Source of the DNA: Polyangiaceae bacterium
GTDB lineage: Bacteria; Myxococcota_A; Polyangia; Polyangiales; Polyangiaceae
Direction of reading: 5' to 3'
DNA length: 64,000 nt
Assembly: GCA_009780955.1 (NCBI GenBank)
Contig: WQZB01000001.1
Location: forward strand, 62,001 to 126,000
Part shown: one piece after another, positions 46,578 to 56,805 of the stretch
How positions within the stretch are numbered: the first letter of the stretch is position 1
Layout of the letters: the number at the start of each line of letters is the position of its first letter
Notes under the pieces: generated by a model
What the model saw: only the letters and a program-made list of their open reading frames with translations
Database searches by the model: none
Told to the model about the DNA's origin: nothing
Made by a program: the position numbers and the translations under genes

Positions 46578-47693
46578 CTATCCATATCGCTTCGCGAAGT
46601 CCTTCATGAACGACGCAAGATCGACCACCCACTCGGGTTCGACTGCGTTGTAGATCGACGCGCGAATGCCGGAGACCGAGCGATGCCCCTTGAGACCGAT
46701 CATACGCACGGCCTCTGCCTCTTTTACGAAAGCAGCCTCGAGCTCCGTTGTTGGCAGACGCCAAACAACGTTCATGATCGATCGACTGAGTGGCTCGACG
46801 GGGCACCGATAAAAGCCGCCCGATTCGTCAATGGCTTGATAAAGCACGCGTGCTTTTTCGCGATTGCGCTTCTCGACCCACAGAACGCCGCCTTCGGCTT
46901 TGAGCCACGCGAGCGTGTTTCGCACAAGGTAGATGGCGAATGTGGGAGGCGTATTGTAAAGCGACTGGTTCTCAGCATGCGTGCGGTATTGGAAAATCGC
47001 CGGCAAGTCCTTGCGGCCTTGTTCGATCATTGATTTCTTTGCCAAAATGATGCTGACACCACTCGGGCCGATGTTTTTTTGCGCGCCAGCGTAAACGAAA
47101 TCGAACTGCGTGAAGTCAACGCGGCGGCCAAGAATATCGCTCGACATGTCACACACGAGCGGCGCGGAAACCTTTGGAAACGGCTTTCTGTTGGTCACGG
47201 CGTACTCTACGCCGTGGATGGTTTCATTGCTTGTAATATGCACGTATGCAGCGCCACTCGTGAGCACGAGCTCACTTTGTTCTGGAACGCGCGCATAGGT
47301 GTTGCCTGTGCGCGTGCTCGCCGCAACGTGAACCTCGCCGCCCGAAACCACTTTGGCCATGGCGCGCCCTTCGCTGACCGCCTTGTCGCCCCAGCTGCCC
47401 ATCACAACGTAGTCGGCAACTTTCCCCGGAATGAGAAAGTTCATGGCGACCTGCGCAAAAGCCGTGGATGCACCACCTTGAACAAAAATGACGGTGTAAT
47501 CTTTGGGTAGCTCGCAGAGCTCGGAGACAAGAGCCATCGCCTCGTTGTGCACCGTTTCGTAAGCTTTCCCGCGGTGCGAGTGCTCCATGATGCTCATGCC
47601 GGAGCCGGCGAAATCGACAAGCTCGCCCTGCGCGCGCTCGAGCGCCGCAAGGGGGAGCGACGCAGGTCCCGCGTTGAAATTTTTTGCACGCAT
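46578..47693 (-). CDS. serC: Phosphoserine aminotransferase
   Basis: MRAKNFNAGPASLPLAALERAQGELVDFAGSGMSIMEHSHRGKAYE; FVQGGASTAFAQVAMNFL; AGAQKNIGPSGVSIILAKK. Confidence 0.95.
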   Translation of the reverse strand: MRAKNFNAGPASLPLAALERAQGELVDFAGSGMSIMEHSHRGKAYETVHNEAMALVSELCELPKDYTVIFVQGGASTAFAQVAMNFLIPGKVADYVVMGSWGDKAVSEGRAMAKVVSGGEVHVAASTRTGNTYARVPEQSELVLTSGAAYVHITSNETIHGVEYAVTNRKPFPKVSAPLVCDMSSDILGRRVDFTQFDFVYAGAQKNIGPSGVSIILAKKSMIEQGRKDLPAIFQYRTHAENQSLYNTPPTFAIYLVRNTLAWLKAEGGVLWVEKRNREKARVLYQAIDESGGFYRCPVEPLSRSIMNVVWRLPTTELEAAFVKEAEAVRMIGLKGHRSVSGIRASIYNAVEPEWVVDLASFMKDFAKRYG

Positions 47694-47699
47694 CGTCAC

Positions 47700-50600
47700 T
47701 TAATCTCCTGGGCTACCGATAGCCTCGATTTCCTCGAAATCTGCTTCGGTCTTGGGCGTTGAGAGAAGCTCTCCGTTCGGACCGTCTTTGCGCACAATGA
47801 TGCTTTTGCGGCCGACCGTGTCCGGGTTCTCGCGCGCAAAAATAGTGATGACGTTCACACCAGGGCGCAGTGGCACCTGCGTGTCAAACGGCATGTGATG
47901 CAAGTCTTGGCCGTTGCGGTTCGAGCGGTAGAAAATTTTCTTGGTGCCGACAAACACATAGGCGTCGAGCAAGCGCTCGGCGTCGCTCGTCGTGCCTTTG
48001 ATGGTTGTCGCTGCTTCCCTCGTCGCAAGGGCGGTGGGCTCTAGCTCGATGAGTGGCGGGAAGCGGCGCATGATATCGTCGAACACGACGTTCGCAGTGG
48101 GGCCAGCGCCTTGTTCGAGCTCGGCTCCTTTGGCGAAACCGAAGCGGCCGTCGCCGAGCGAAACTTTCACCATGTCGCCTGATGCTCCGAGCACGCTGAC
48201 CGCGGTGCCCGCACCGAGACGACCAAAATTGCGCGACGTGACGTTCGCTGCCTCGTAAAGCATGGCGCCGCCGGCCTTTGCCCTCATCGTGCCGCCTTTT
48301 TCCGTGATCTGCATGGGTGTCACAATGGGCATGCGAACCTTCTCGACCACGTTCTCGCGCAGATCACGATCGGCGATCGATAGCTCCACTTTCGCTTCTT
48401 GATCCGCGAGGGCCGATTCCACATCGAAAGTGAAAACCACCCTGCGTACGTCGCCTGGCTGCATATTCGAGATGTCGAAGCGCCCGTCACGCAAGAGCAG
48501 ACCGTCGCCCGAGAGATTGCGCAGATTGGCCTGCGTCTCGAAGCTTTTGCCTTTCCCGACATTCTTCACGGACAAGTACATCGCCAATTGTTCGCCCTTT
48601 TGTACCGTGCCGTCGCCGTTGCCTTTGCGCACGTCGGCAATTTGGTAGTCGTACGCGAACACCGGGCGTTCGAGCGCACGCACCGTCGCGCGCAGCTGCT
48701 GCTGGGAAGGCGTGCGCCCACGCGCCTCGTCGAAGATGACCGTAATCCCGTCTTGGCGCGTGAGCGTTTCGCGCGGTATGCGGCACACGCGAGGCGCATT
48801 CTGCGGAAGTACCGCGGTGGACCCGGCCTTGTGTCCCTCGACTTCGCACCAGCCAAGCGGCGCGACAACCGTCTTGGACTTGCCCGGTTCAAGCCTTCCA
48901 ATCACGAGCTCCTTGTTGTCGTAAAGTGCGTTGTCGCTCTTGGTGATCGCGCCGAGGCGGTACAAAGACGCGTTGCCCTTGTTCGTCACGGTCAATTTGA
49001 GCTGCATCGATTCGCCCGCGGTTACCTCGCTACTCGGGCGATCGGTCTCGACCTTCACTTCCACGTTCGGCGGTGGAGCATTCGGTAGAGCCTCGGCAAC
49101 GTCTTGTGGGGCGTCGCTCCAATCGATGCCAAGCGCTTGGAGATCGGCGGAGACCTTCTGCAGCTCCGTGGCGCGCGTTTGCTGAATGGTATCTTTCGCG
49201 GCCTTGAGCTGCTCGAGGCGCTTGCCCGGCGAAACCTTCGCGACGAGATCCCTCGCAAATTTTACGGGAAAGTCTTTGGCTGGGAAATCAGGCCCCATCT
49301 GCTCGTCGGGATCACCCCCACGCTCGCGCAGCTCGCGGCGAAGCGACTCGGGCAAGTTGTAACGGACGATCTCCGTGGGCTTCTGACCCTCGCGGATGCG
49401 CGCACTTTGCAAACTTTTCGCGAGATCACGCTCTCGGAGCATGATGCCGGCGTCAACGGTAAGGTCCATCTCTTGGTTGTCGGCGGTCATCGGATCGAGC
49501 TCGATGTCGGGTGTGACGCCAGTGCCTTGAATCGAGATGTCGCCTGGCTCGGTGAGGTACTGCGCAATCGTCAGCTTGAGCGCCGCACGGTCGGGCAGCT
49601 CGGTGAAAACGAGCTGCACCGAGCCCTTACCGAATGTCGTCTCGCCAACGACGATGGCGCGATCGTGGTTTTTCAGCGCGCCGGCAACGATCTCGCTTGC
49701 GCTCGCAGACGAGCCATTGACAAGAAGCGCAATCGGATAATTGGGTTCCGTGCCATCGGGATGCGCAACCTTTTCTTGGCGACCTTCGCCCGCACCCGGG
49801 TTGCCAACGGTCGCGACGATGAGTCCTGAAGCGAGAAACTTGTCGGCCACGCGCGCAGCTTGGTCGAGCAGGCCACCCGGATTGCCACGCAAGTCGAGCA
49901 CCAGCCCCTTGAGCTCGCCGTTTCTCTTCAATTCGACGAGCGCGTCGTCGAGATCCTTCGATGTATTCGCCTGAAACTGCTTGATGCGCACGTAACCAAC
50001 GTTGCCGTCGAGTAAGCGTCGTTCCACGCTCGCAACCTTGATCACCTCGCGCGTAAGCTCGAATGGCTTTGGGTTCTGCCAACCATCGGGACCATCGCGG
50101 CGCAGCCACACGGTCACTTTCGTGCCGGGTGCGCCACGCAAGTGCTGAACGGCCTCGTTGAGGCCCATGTTGAGGGTAGATTCGTTGCCTATCTTCACAA
50201 TGCGATCGAGCTTCTTCACCCCTGCACGCGCAGCCGGTGTGCCGGGCATGGGATTGATCACCGTGAGCTGCTGATCGCGAATCGAAATGACAATGCCGAG
50301 ACCGCCGAACTGGCCGCTCGTCGACAGATTCATTTCTCTGTATGCCTCGGGCGAGAGAAGAACGCTGTGCGGGTCGAGTGTATGAAGCATGCCATTGCAC
50401 GCGGCATACTCGACTTCGCGCAAATCAACGTCGGTGCCCTTTAGGTTCTCTTGCACGAAGCCGAGAATCTCGCGCAGGCGTGCCGACGTATCCCAGAGCC
50501 CGAGCACGTTGTCGACACGGAACTCGCGTTCTTGCGTGTCGACACGCACCTTCATGGTGGGCTGGTTTTCTTCATGCAAAACGATGACCTGCGCTACATC

Positions 50601-50882
50601 GCGCTGCACAAAATTCAGCGCCGAGAGGAGCATTTCTTTTGGCCTCACGCGCTTAGGGTCAACATACTTGTCGCGAATGCTTTTGAGGACCTCGTTGACG
50701 ACATTGAGCTGCGTGAGATCGTAATTGGCTGGTCCGCGCGAGGATGTTGAGGTGCTAGCCGCGCTGGCCGGAGCAAGCCCGTCCCACAGCCCGCCACCGT
50801 GAAGGAGCAGAGCGAGCCAGGAAGCGAACCCGAAGGCGGCGAAGAGCGTAAGGAACTTGAACGCGCGGGCGAAGTGACGCAT
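47700..50882 (-). CDS. S41-family C-terminal processing peptidase with PDZ and long C-terminal extension
   Basis: PDZ GGLGIVISIRDQQLTVINPMPGTPAARAGVKKLDRIVKI; catalytic LLVNGSSASASEIVAGALKNHDRAIVVGETTFGKGSVQ; CARDB/SH3-like C-terminus. Confidence 0.88.
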   Translation of the reverse strand: MRHFARAFKFLTLFAAFGFASWLALLLHGGGLWDGLAPASAASTSTSSRGPANYDLTQLNVVNEVLKSIRDKYVDPKRVRPKEMLLSALNFVQRDVAQVIVLHEENQPTMKVRVDTQEREFRVDNVLGLWDTSARLREILGFVQENLKGTDVDLREVEYAACNGMLHTLDPHSVLLSPEAYREMNLSTSGQFGGLGIVISIRDQQLTVINPMPGTPAARAGVKKLDRIVKIGNESTLNMGLNEAVQHLRGAPGTKVTVWLRRDGPDGWQNPKPFELTREVIKVASVERRLLDGNVGYVRIKQFQANTSKDLDDALVELKRNGELKGLVLDLRGNPGGLLDQAARVADKFLASGLIVATVGNPGAGEGRQEKVAHPDGTEPNYPIALLVNGSSASASEIVAGALKNHDRAIVVGETTFGKGSVQLVFTELPDRAALKLTIAQYLTEPGDISIQGTGVTPDIELDPMTADNQEMDLTVDAGIMLRERDLAKSLQSARIREGQKPTEIVRYNLPESLRRELRERGGDPDEQMGPDFPAKDFPVKFARDLVAKVSPGKRLEQLKAAKDTIQQTRATELQKVSADLQALGIDWSDAPQDVAEALPNAPPPNVEVKVETDRPSSEVTAGESMQLKLTVTNKGNASLYRLGAITKSDNALYDNKELVIGRLEPGKSKTVVAPLGWCEVEGHKAGSTAVLPQNAPRVCRIPRETLTRQDGITVIFDEARGRTPSQQQLRATVRALERPVFAYDYQIADVRKGNGDGTVQKGEQLAMYLSVKNVGKGKSFETQANLRNLSGDGLLLRDGRFDISNMQPGDVRRVVFTFDVESALADQEAKVELSIADRDLRENVVEKVRMPIVTPMQITEKGGTMRAKAGGAMLYEAANVTSRNFGRLGAGTAVSVLGASGDMVKVSLGDGRFGFAKGAELEQGAGPTANVVFDDIMRRFPPLIELEPTALATREAATTIKGTTSDAERLLDAYVFVGTKKIFYRSNRNGQDLHHMPFDTQVPLRPGVNVITIFARENPDTVGRKSIIVRKDGPNGELLSTPKTEADFEEIEAIGSPGD

Positions 50883-50916
50883 AGGTCACGGCATTATAGC
50901 TGCAAACGAGCAACAA

Positions 50917-50940
50917 CCCGCTTTCAAGTTGATGCGGGCT
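50917..50940. repeat. Degenerate TIR half-site palindrome (acccgctttcaagttgatgcgggc)
   Basis: cccgctttcaagttga core; touches the stop codon of the methyltransferase gene. Confidence 0.6.
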
Positions 50941-51697
50941 AGCGCTTGCGAATCACGGCGACATAGAACCCACCGAAAACGGCCAGGGGCGATTCACAGA
51001 GCAGCCGCTCCGCGCGCTGGAACATTTCCCTCAAGCCTGGCACGCTCATGACGGCGGCTGCCGGCGTGACGATGCGAATCCCCCTTTTTGCTTCGACCAG
51101 GCAGCCAGGTGGGAGGATCTTCGGGAGCACCCACGGTGCATCGAAGCGCGTGTAAACTGCACTTTCGCACGTACGATCGCTAATCTTGCGTGCCGGGCCG
51201 AACCGCTTGGCGAGACCGCGGAAGCTCCACGGGTTGTAGAATTCCGCCAAAACGACGCCCCCTGGGCGCGTAACACGGGCCATTTCTTTGAGTGCTTGGC
51301 CAACATCGGGCACGTGCGCAAGCACCTTGAACGAGCAGGTCACGTCGAAGCTTGCGTCGTCGAATGGCATGTGTGTTATCGCACTTTCGTAAACGTCGAG
51401 ACCGCGACAGCGCGCAAGCTTTAGCATGCCAGGTGACAGGTCGATGCCAACGGCGTGCGACGCAAATAACGCCACGCGCTCGAGGATAAGACCCGTGCCA
51501 CACCCACACTCGAGGACCCGTTTGCCACGACCATAGCGTGCGCAAAGTTCGACTTCGAGATCGTCGACGAGCGCGTGGTAACCGCCTGCGTCGTTCGGAC
51601 GGCGGCGGCGTTCGTAGCCTTCGCTGAATTCATTGTAGTATGCACGTGTAGCAGCGAGGTCATCGGGCACTGTCGGCATGGAACGGTCGCTGGTCAT
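50939..51697 (-). CDS. Class I SAM-dependent methyltransferase
   Basis: RVLECGCGTGLILERVALFASHAVGIDLSPGMLKLARCRGL; MPFDDASFDVTCSFKVLAHVPDVGQALKEMARVTRPGGVVLAEFYNP. Confidence 0.88.
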   Translation of the reverse strand: MTSDRSMPTVPDDLAATRAYYNEFSEGYERRRRPNDAGGYHALVDDLEVELCARYGRGKRVLECGCGTGLILERVALFASHAVGIDLSPGMLKLARCRGLDVYESAITHMPFDDASFDVTCSFKVLAHVPDVGQALKEMARVTRPGGVVLAEFYNPWSFRGLAKRFGPARKISDRTCESAVYTRFDAPWVLPKILPPGCLVEAKRGIRIVTPAAAVMSVPGLREMFQRAERLLCESPLAVFGGFYVAVIRKR

Positions 51698-51711
51698 TGG
51701 GCCAAGCTAGT

Positions 51712-53004
51712 CTAAAAGCAGACGCGGCGCTCGAGCCATGCCACGGACATATTCCCGTAGAGAATCCACACGCTGCCAAAAGCATCGGTCGTCATCGCAA
51801 TGTCGGTCACACCGTCGCCGTCGGCAAGAACGCCCATCGACGTGAATGCGCCAGATTCATTGATGCGCCCGAGTTCAAGCACCCGACGCGATTGCGCACT
51901 CGTGCCCGATGGGCGCACGCGCGAAACCCATGCTCCGCCTCTGTCACTCAATTGGGCGCTCAATTGAGTTGTGTGCGTGGTCGCTCCGATCGGCGCGGGA
52001 TCGAGCCCGTTCGGGTAGAGCGACCAGACTGCAGGAACATCGTCTATTGGCGGATCGTGCACCTCGATGGTCGCCATGCCGAACTCGTGCATGCTTTGTG
52101 CGAGCGGCACAAGCGCATAAAGGCTACCAGCACCTCTAGCAAGCGTGACGTCGGTGCCACGTTCCGAAGGTCCGCCAACGAACAGCACTCGGTCGCTGCC
52201 AAGCACCAGGTCGGCTGCGTCGAGCGCGATGGTGCGCGCATGAACCGGGGTCATCGCCGAACGCGCATCGAGGTAAACGGCTACAGCGCCATGATCTCGT
52301 GGCAGCATGCGCACGGCGGTCGCGCCAGCGCCGTCTTCCGAGAGCTGCCGCGTTTCGCGGTCGTCGAGCGTTACGAACGCCGTGAGCACCTCGCCCACGG
52401 CGGTGCGGCGCGTATCGAGCGTGGCAACGGCTGCGTGCCCGTTGCCTAGCGAGGCTGCGGCAATGCGCCTGCCCGGTCGGCCTTTCGCCACGGCCTTCGT
52501 GTCACTCTCACCTATCGTTGTACGATACACGGTTCCATCGTCGCCCGTGCAATACGCAAACGGTTCGGCGATTTCACACGGCGGCCATGACGCCGTGACG
52601 AACGACAAGGGCTTCGCAGCCGCTGCCGCACGCGGCGCCCTTGCAGCAGACGGCGCAACAATGGGAATGGGAAAGATGCGCGGTTTGCCATGATCGTTCG
52701 TGACAAGCAATAGCTCGCGCGCCCGAACGAAAAGGGCCGCCGTACCGCGAAAGGGCTGTTCGGCAGGACCATAGACGAGACGACACGAGGACCGGACGGC
52801 GGCCACGATCGTAGTGTCGACGGGCGCAGCGTCGACGGGCGGCGGAGCGGCAGGCAACGGCTCCTTTTTGCTTGCAACGGGCGTACGATCGGCACGTGGG
52901 ATCACGCCCGCGTCGTTGGATGTACCTGCATCTCGAGAGTCACTCGAACGCGTACACGACAAAGCGGCGGCCACGAGTGCCACCCCAAAAGCTATTTCGC
53001 GCAC
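51712..53004 (-). CDS. Putative lipoprotein of unknown function
   Basis: GTG start VREIAFGVALVAAALSCTRSSDS lipobox; overlaps the upstream gene's 3' end. Confidence 0.6.
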   Translation of the reverse strand: MREIAFGVALVAAALSCTRSSDSRDAGTSNDAGVIPRADRTPVASKKEPLPAAPPPVDAAPVDTTIVAAVRSSCRLVYGPAEQPFRGTAALFVRARELLLVTNDHGKPRIFPIPIVAPSAARAPRAAAAAKPLSFVTASWPPCEIAEPFAYCTGDDGTVYRTTIGESDTKAVAKGRPGRRIAAASLGNGHAAVATLDTRRTAVGEVLTAFVTLDDRETRQLSEDGAGATAVRMLPRDHGAVAVYLDARSAMTPVHARTIALDAADLVLGSDRVLFVGGPSERGTDVTLARGAGSLYALVPLAQSMHEFGMATIEVHDPPIDDVPAVWSLYPNGLDPAPIGATTHTTQLSAQLSDRGGAWVSRVRPSGTSAQSRRVLELGRINESGAFTSMGVLADGDGVTDIAMTTDAFGSVWILYGNMSVAWLERRVCF

Positions 53005-54377
53005 GGCACCGTAACGGCGGCACGGCCCGTCATGCTCACGTAGACTCGAAGGTACGAAGCATGAGGGTGAACGCCGGTGACTTCCACCTTGTCGACCGCG
53101 CCTCGGAAACAACCGCTTTCAGTACCAAAGGTCAAATCCGAACTAAGCTTGTCACGAATCGGACGAATGCGATCGCCAATGTCGAGTCGCAATGCAGCGC
53201 GCGCCTGATCTCGAATTTTGTCGCTGTCGGCCATGGCCTTGAGCGACAAAAGAAGATTTCGTGTCTCGATCGTGGGCTCGAGATCGGGAATGCGAAGCTC
53301 GTTGTCGATGACGGCAGGCTTGCCCGTCAGATAAAGATCGCCGTCGAGATCGGTCGAGATTCCGAATTTGTGCACGGGTCCCTGGATATGCACTTTCAAG
53401 ACGAGCTGCCCTTGCGATTCGTAAACTTCGGGCTTTTCGAGATACAGATCGGGATACTCCGTCGAGAAAAAGTATTTGCCGTTGGTAAACGTTGCGCTCA
53501 TGGCGCGCGTTAGCTCGTCGTAGCGGGCGGCAATCGGAATGGTGACGGTGAAAGGCCCAGGCACAATCGTGGCGACATTCGCGAGCGGTGGCAACGTTGG
53601 CCGCGGCGGCTCGGCACTGGCGACCGAAGACGATGCGGCCTTGTTCGCGGATCCGCAAGGCAGCGTTACCCGCGGCGCGATGATGAGCGCGATGTCTTTC
53701 TCGAGACCATCGGCAACAACGAGAGGACCGGCCTCGACACCGAGCACGCCGAGCTCGGCGCACGCAGTTGCGTCACCCACGTCAAAGCTCACGGGCTTTT
53801 CCATACGCGCGTAGGCTTCGCTGACCAGAGGTTTCAAATCGTACGAAAAGGCTTTGACTTGCGCGTGGATTTGTTCGCCGAGCGTTGCGTAAACGCCAGC
53901 CACGTAGTCAGCAACGGCCAGGCGGCGATCCACCGATTGCACCTTTACCTCGGTCGACTGAAGGCGCACGGTGTATTCGGTGTTCACCACGGGTTCGGCG
54001 ACCACGTGCAAGTCGAGCGGAAATTCGAGGTGACCAAAAATGGGAGCCGCAAGGCGTGCGCGCACTCGCGCGTCAATCACAACGCGTCCTTGCGAAAAGC
54101 CCACCGTAAAGTCGTCGCGGCTCCAGTCGTAGCGGCGCTCGCCGTGGAAATTGAAGCTGCCGTCACCACGGCGTGGCACTGCCTCCTCAAGCGCGCGGGC
54201 AAGTGCACCGGATGTCACGGAAACATGTGCGACCACGCGTGACGGCGTCGGATCGACCATGGGCTCGCCAGCAGTGCCAGGCGGACGTGGCGGGTAGACC
54301 GCACCGAAACGTGAGCACGACGCAACCGCGGCAATCGCAAAAGCCACGGCAATGGAAGCAACGGCACGACGAAGCAT
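52992..54377 (-). CDS. DUF4403-like lipoprotein
   Basis: MLRRAVASIAVAFAIAAVASCSRFG; IPIAARYDELTRAMSATF, LYLTGKPAVIDNELRIPDLEPTIET. Confidence 0.65.
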   Translation of the reverse strand: MLRRAVASIAVAFAIAAVASCSRFGAVYPPRPPGTAGEPMVDPTPSRVVAHVSVTSGALARALEEAVPRRGDGSFNFHGERRYDWSRDDFTVGFSQGRVVIDARVRARLAAPIFGHLEFPLDLHVVAEPVVNTEYTVRLQSTEVKVQSVDRRLAVADYVAGVYATLGEQIHAQVKAFSYDLKPLVSEAYARMEKPVSFDVGDATACAELGVLGVEAGPLVVADGLEKDIALIIAPRVTLPCGSANKAASSSVASAEPPRPTLPPLANVATIVPGPFTVTIPIAARYDELTRAMSATFTNGKYFFSTEYPDLYLEKPEVYESQGQLVLKVHIQGPVHKFGISTDLDGDLYLTGKPAVIDNELRIPDLEPTIETRNLLLSLKAMADSDKIRDQARAALRLDIGDRIRPIRDKLSSDLTFGTESGCFRGAVDKVEVTGVHPHASYLRVYVSMTGRAAVTVPCAK

Positions 54378-54404
54378 GGCGCACTATTGATAGTGCGCAG
54401 TTCA

Positions 54405-54442
54405 CAAAAACAAAAACCGAAAGGCCCCGAAGGGCCCTTCGG
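54405..54442 (-). terminator. Rho-independent terminator downstream of tRNA-Pro
   Basis: Minus strand: CCGAAGGGCCCTTCGGGGCCTTTCGGTTTTTGTTTTT, GC-rich stem then T tract. Confidence 0.75.
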
Positions 54443-54447
54443 AACCA

Positions 54448-54524
<77 letters not shown>

Positions 54525-54608
54525 AACCACCGTGTGGGCACCAGCCCAAACGGTAGACTTCGAGAACTTAGTCGCTGGCGAGCCTTGTCTGCAAGCCGTT
54601 TCGTAATG

Positions 54609-55463
54609 CTAAACCTAGTGCCACCTGCCGTGACTAAGCGCACAAACCAAGGTCCAGTTGTCATCAAGGTTGGCGGTGAGGTTGTGCAAGGCCCGCACAT
54701 GGCACTCCTTGCGGCGGACATTCAGACGATGTGCGCAGCAGCCACGCCCGTGGTGGTTGTGCATGGCGGCGGCCCGCAGGCCACGCGTCTGCAGAAGCGG
54801 CTTGGCCAAACGCCGAACATCGTTGGAGGACGGCGCATCACCGACCAAGCAACGCTCGACATCATGAAGATGACCGTGGCAGGCCAGGTCAACGTGGACC
54901 TTTGTGCTGCCCTCATCAAAGCGCGGACCAAGCCTGTTGGCCTTCACGGCGCAAGCGCATGCATAGTACACGCAACGAGGCAGCCGCCGAGAATCATCGC
55001 GGGCCAGGGACCAGACCCAATCGATTTCGGGCTGGTCGGCGACGTGGTTGGTGTCAACGATGCGCTCATCACCCTGCTCCTTGGTGCTGGCTACGTGCCC
55101 GTGCTCGCGTGCCTTGGCGCCGACGAGCACGGCGGCATCTTCAACATCAACGCCGACGCCGTTGCCAACCAAGTCGCGATCCGGCTCAAGGCACGCGCCC
55201 TCGTTCTCGTCACAGACGTGCCAGGTGTTTTGCTCGACATCGCCGATCCATCTTCACGCATCAGGCAATTGAGCGTCGCGGAAGGCAAACGCGCCATCCA
55301 CGATGGCGTCGTAACCAAAGGAATGATACCGAAGCTCGAAGAGTCGTTTGCCGCCATTGCCGAGGGTGTTGCTGCCGTGCACATCGTTGGGCATCTCGGT
55401 CCGGGCGATCTCGCGCGCGCCGTGACTGAACCAGGCAGCGTCGGCACCGTTCTTGTTGCGTGA
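54609..55463 (+). CDS. argB: Acetylglutamate kinase
   Basis: GPVVIKVGGEVV, VVVHGGGPQATRLQKRLGQTPNIVGGRRITDQATLDIMKM, GMIPKLEESFAAIAEGVAAVHIV. Confidence 0.95.
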   Translation, partial: LNLVPPAVTKRTNQGPVVIKVGGEVVQGPHMALLAADIQTMCAAATPVVVVHGGGPQATRLQKRLGQTPNIVGGRRITDQATLDIMKMTVAGQVNVDLCAALIKARTKPVGLHGASACIVHATRQPPRIIAGQGPDPIDFGLVGDVVGVNDALITLLLGAGYVPVLACLGADEHGGIFNINADAVANQVAIRLKARALVLVTDVPGVLLDIADPSSRIRQLSVAEGKRAIHDGVVTKGMIPKLEESFAAIAEGVAAVHIVGHLGPGDLARAVTEPGSVGTVLVA

Positions 55464-55473
55464 AAGCGGTCCT
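55461..55473. repeat. TIR half-site (tgaaagcggtcct)
   Basis: Contains GAAAGCGGTC; overlaps both convergent stop codons (argB and the Cys-rich lipoprotein). Confidence 0.55.
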
Positions 55474-56725
55474 ATTTCGCCACTTCGTCGCGCACTGCAG
55501 TTGCCTGATCGAGCTCCGACATGACGGCAGCGGCACGTGCCACAGCGGTTTTGAACGGTTCGTCAAAGCACTTCATAAGCTGTGCCCGGGCTCGGGGGGC
55601 AGCTGGCGACGGCTCGCCTTCGGCACGCGCCATTGCCGGCAGCCCGACACGCGCGCCACGGATAACGGCCTGGGCCTGCGCCACCTTCGTTGTGCCGTTA
55701 TCACCGAGCTCGTAAAGGACCCGAAGCAGGGTGGGAAACGATTTGTCGACCGCGACTTTCATCGCTTCTGCCTGTTCACGCTCTTTCAGAGTCATGATTC
55801 CCGAGTAAACAAGCCCCACCCGCGGCGACGAGCACTCGGTCTGATTCATGATGGCGAGCTCGCAGCGCACACGGCAGTCGGTACTCATCGGCGGCGTCTT
55901 GAAAGTGCCCGAGCACTTTGCGTCGACCAGCGCAACAGTGCACGTACCCACGCAAAGACCATCGCAAATCATCGGGGACTTCGACTCGCACGAGCCAGAG
56001 CATTGGCCCATGCACTCGCCCTTCATGGCGCCCCCGCAAGTTCCAACGCAGGTGCCCGCGCACAAGCCCGCGGACACGCGGCCGTCGCATGTACCCTTGC
56101 ATCGGCCGCCGCAACTGCCCCTCATTGTGCCTTCGCAAATGCCCGTACAGTGACCGTGGCACTTCTCAGGGGACTTGACCTCGCAAATGCCAGCACAATT
56201 GCCATCGCAGCGACCTGCTTTGAGCGTGCAGTCGCTCCTGCTTTGGTCCGCAGCAATGGATGAATCGCAGAGGCTTGCGCACTTGGTCATGGAGCTTGCG
56301 TCGGCTACACAAACTGGAGAACTGACTACGAGTTTGGTGGCCGCCCTTTTGCCCAGTCTCTGACGTGCAGCGTGAAGCGAGTTGATGGCCGCGGTGCACG
56401 CTTCGCTGCCACTGTGAAAGTCGCCGCGTGTGCCAAGGTCGAGTGCGATCTGCGCGCACGCGATGCCAAAATCGGCGTCGAGCTTTTCTGAAAGCTGGGT
56501 GATCTCGATGGTTGCGAGCGTGGCAGCTTTCAGTTTGTCAGCGGCTTCGCGCGAAAGAGAATACGTTTTCGCGAAGTCGAACGCGCTCACCTCATCGGCC
56601 TTCGTGAGATCGGGGCAACGAAGCGAGTCGGCATTGGGCTCGATAACCACAGGCCGTGCTCGTCCGCATGCCACGAGGCTGGCAAAAACGAACGCCAAAG
56701 ATCCTCCGAATGCGACGCGGCTCAC
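55472..56725 (-). CDS. Lipoprotein with six CxxxCxxxC repeats
   Basis: CDGNCAGIC / CHGHCTGIC / CGGRCKGTC / CAGTCVGTC / CMGQCSGSC / CDGLCVGTC; N-terminal lipobox FASLVACGRA. Confidence 0.8.
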   Translation of the reverse strand: MSRVAFGGSLAFVFASLVACGRARPVVIEPNADSLRCPDLTKADEVSAFDFAKTYSLSREAADKLKAATLATIEITQLSEKLDADFGIACAQIALDLGTRGDFHSGSEACTAAINSLHAARQRLGKRAATKLVVSSPVCVADASSMTKCASLCDSSIAADQSRSDCTLKAGRCDGNCAGICEVKSPEKCHGHCTGICEGTMRGSCGGRCKGTCDGRVSAGLCAGTCVGTCGGAMKGECMGQCSGSCESKSPMICDGLCVGTCTVALVDAKCSGTFKTPPMSTDCRVRCELAIMNQTECSSPRVGLVYSGIMTLKEREQAEAMKVAVDKSFPTLLRVLYELGDNGTTKVAQAQAVIRGARVGLPAMARAEGEPSPAAPRARAQLMKCFDEPFKTAVARAAAVMSELDQATAVRDEVAK

Positions 56726-56805
56726 TTCATTCCTCTTCCAATTTTAGTCCAATTTTTGAGCCACTCTATCATGGGACGCGTAACGCATGCTATGAGTAAG
56801 CCTCG

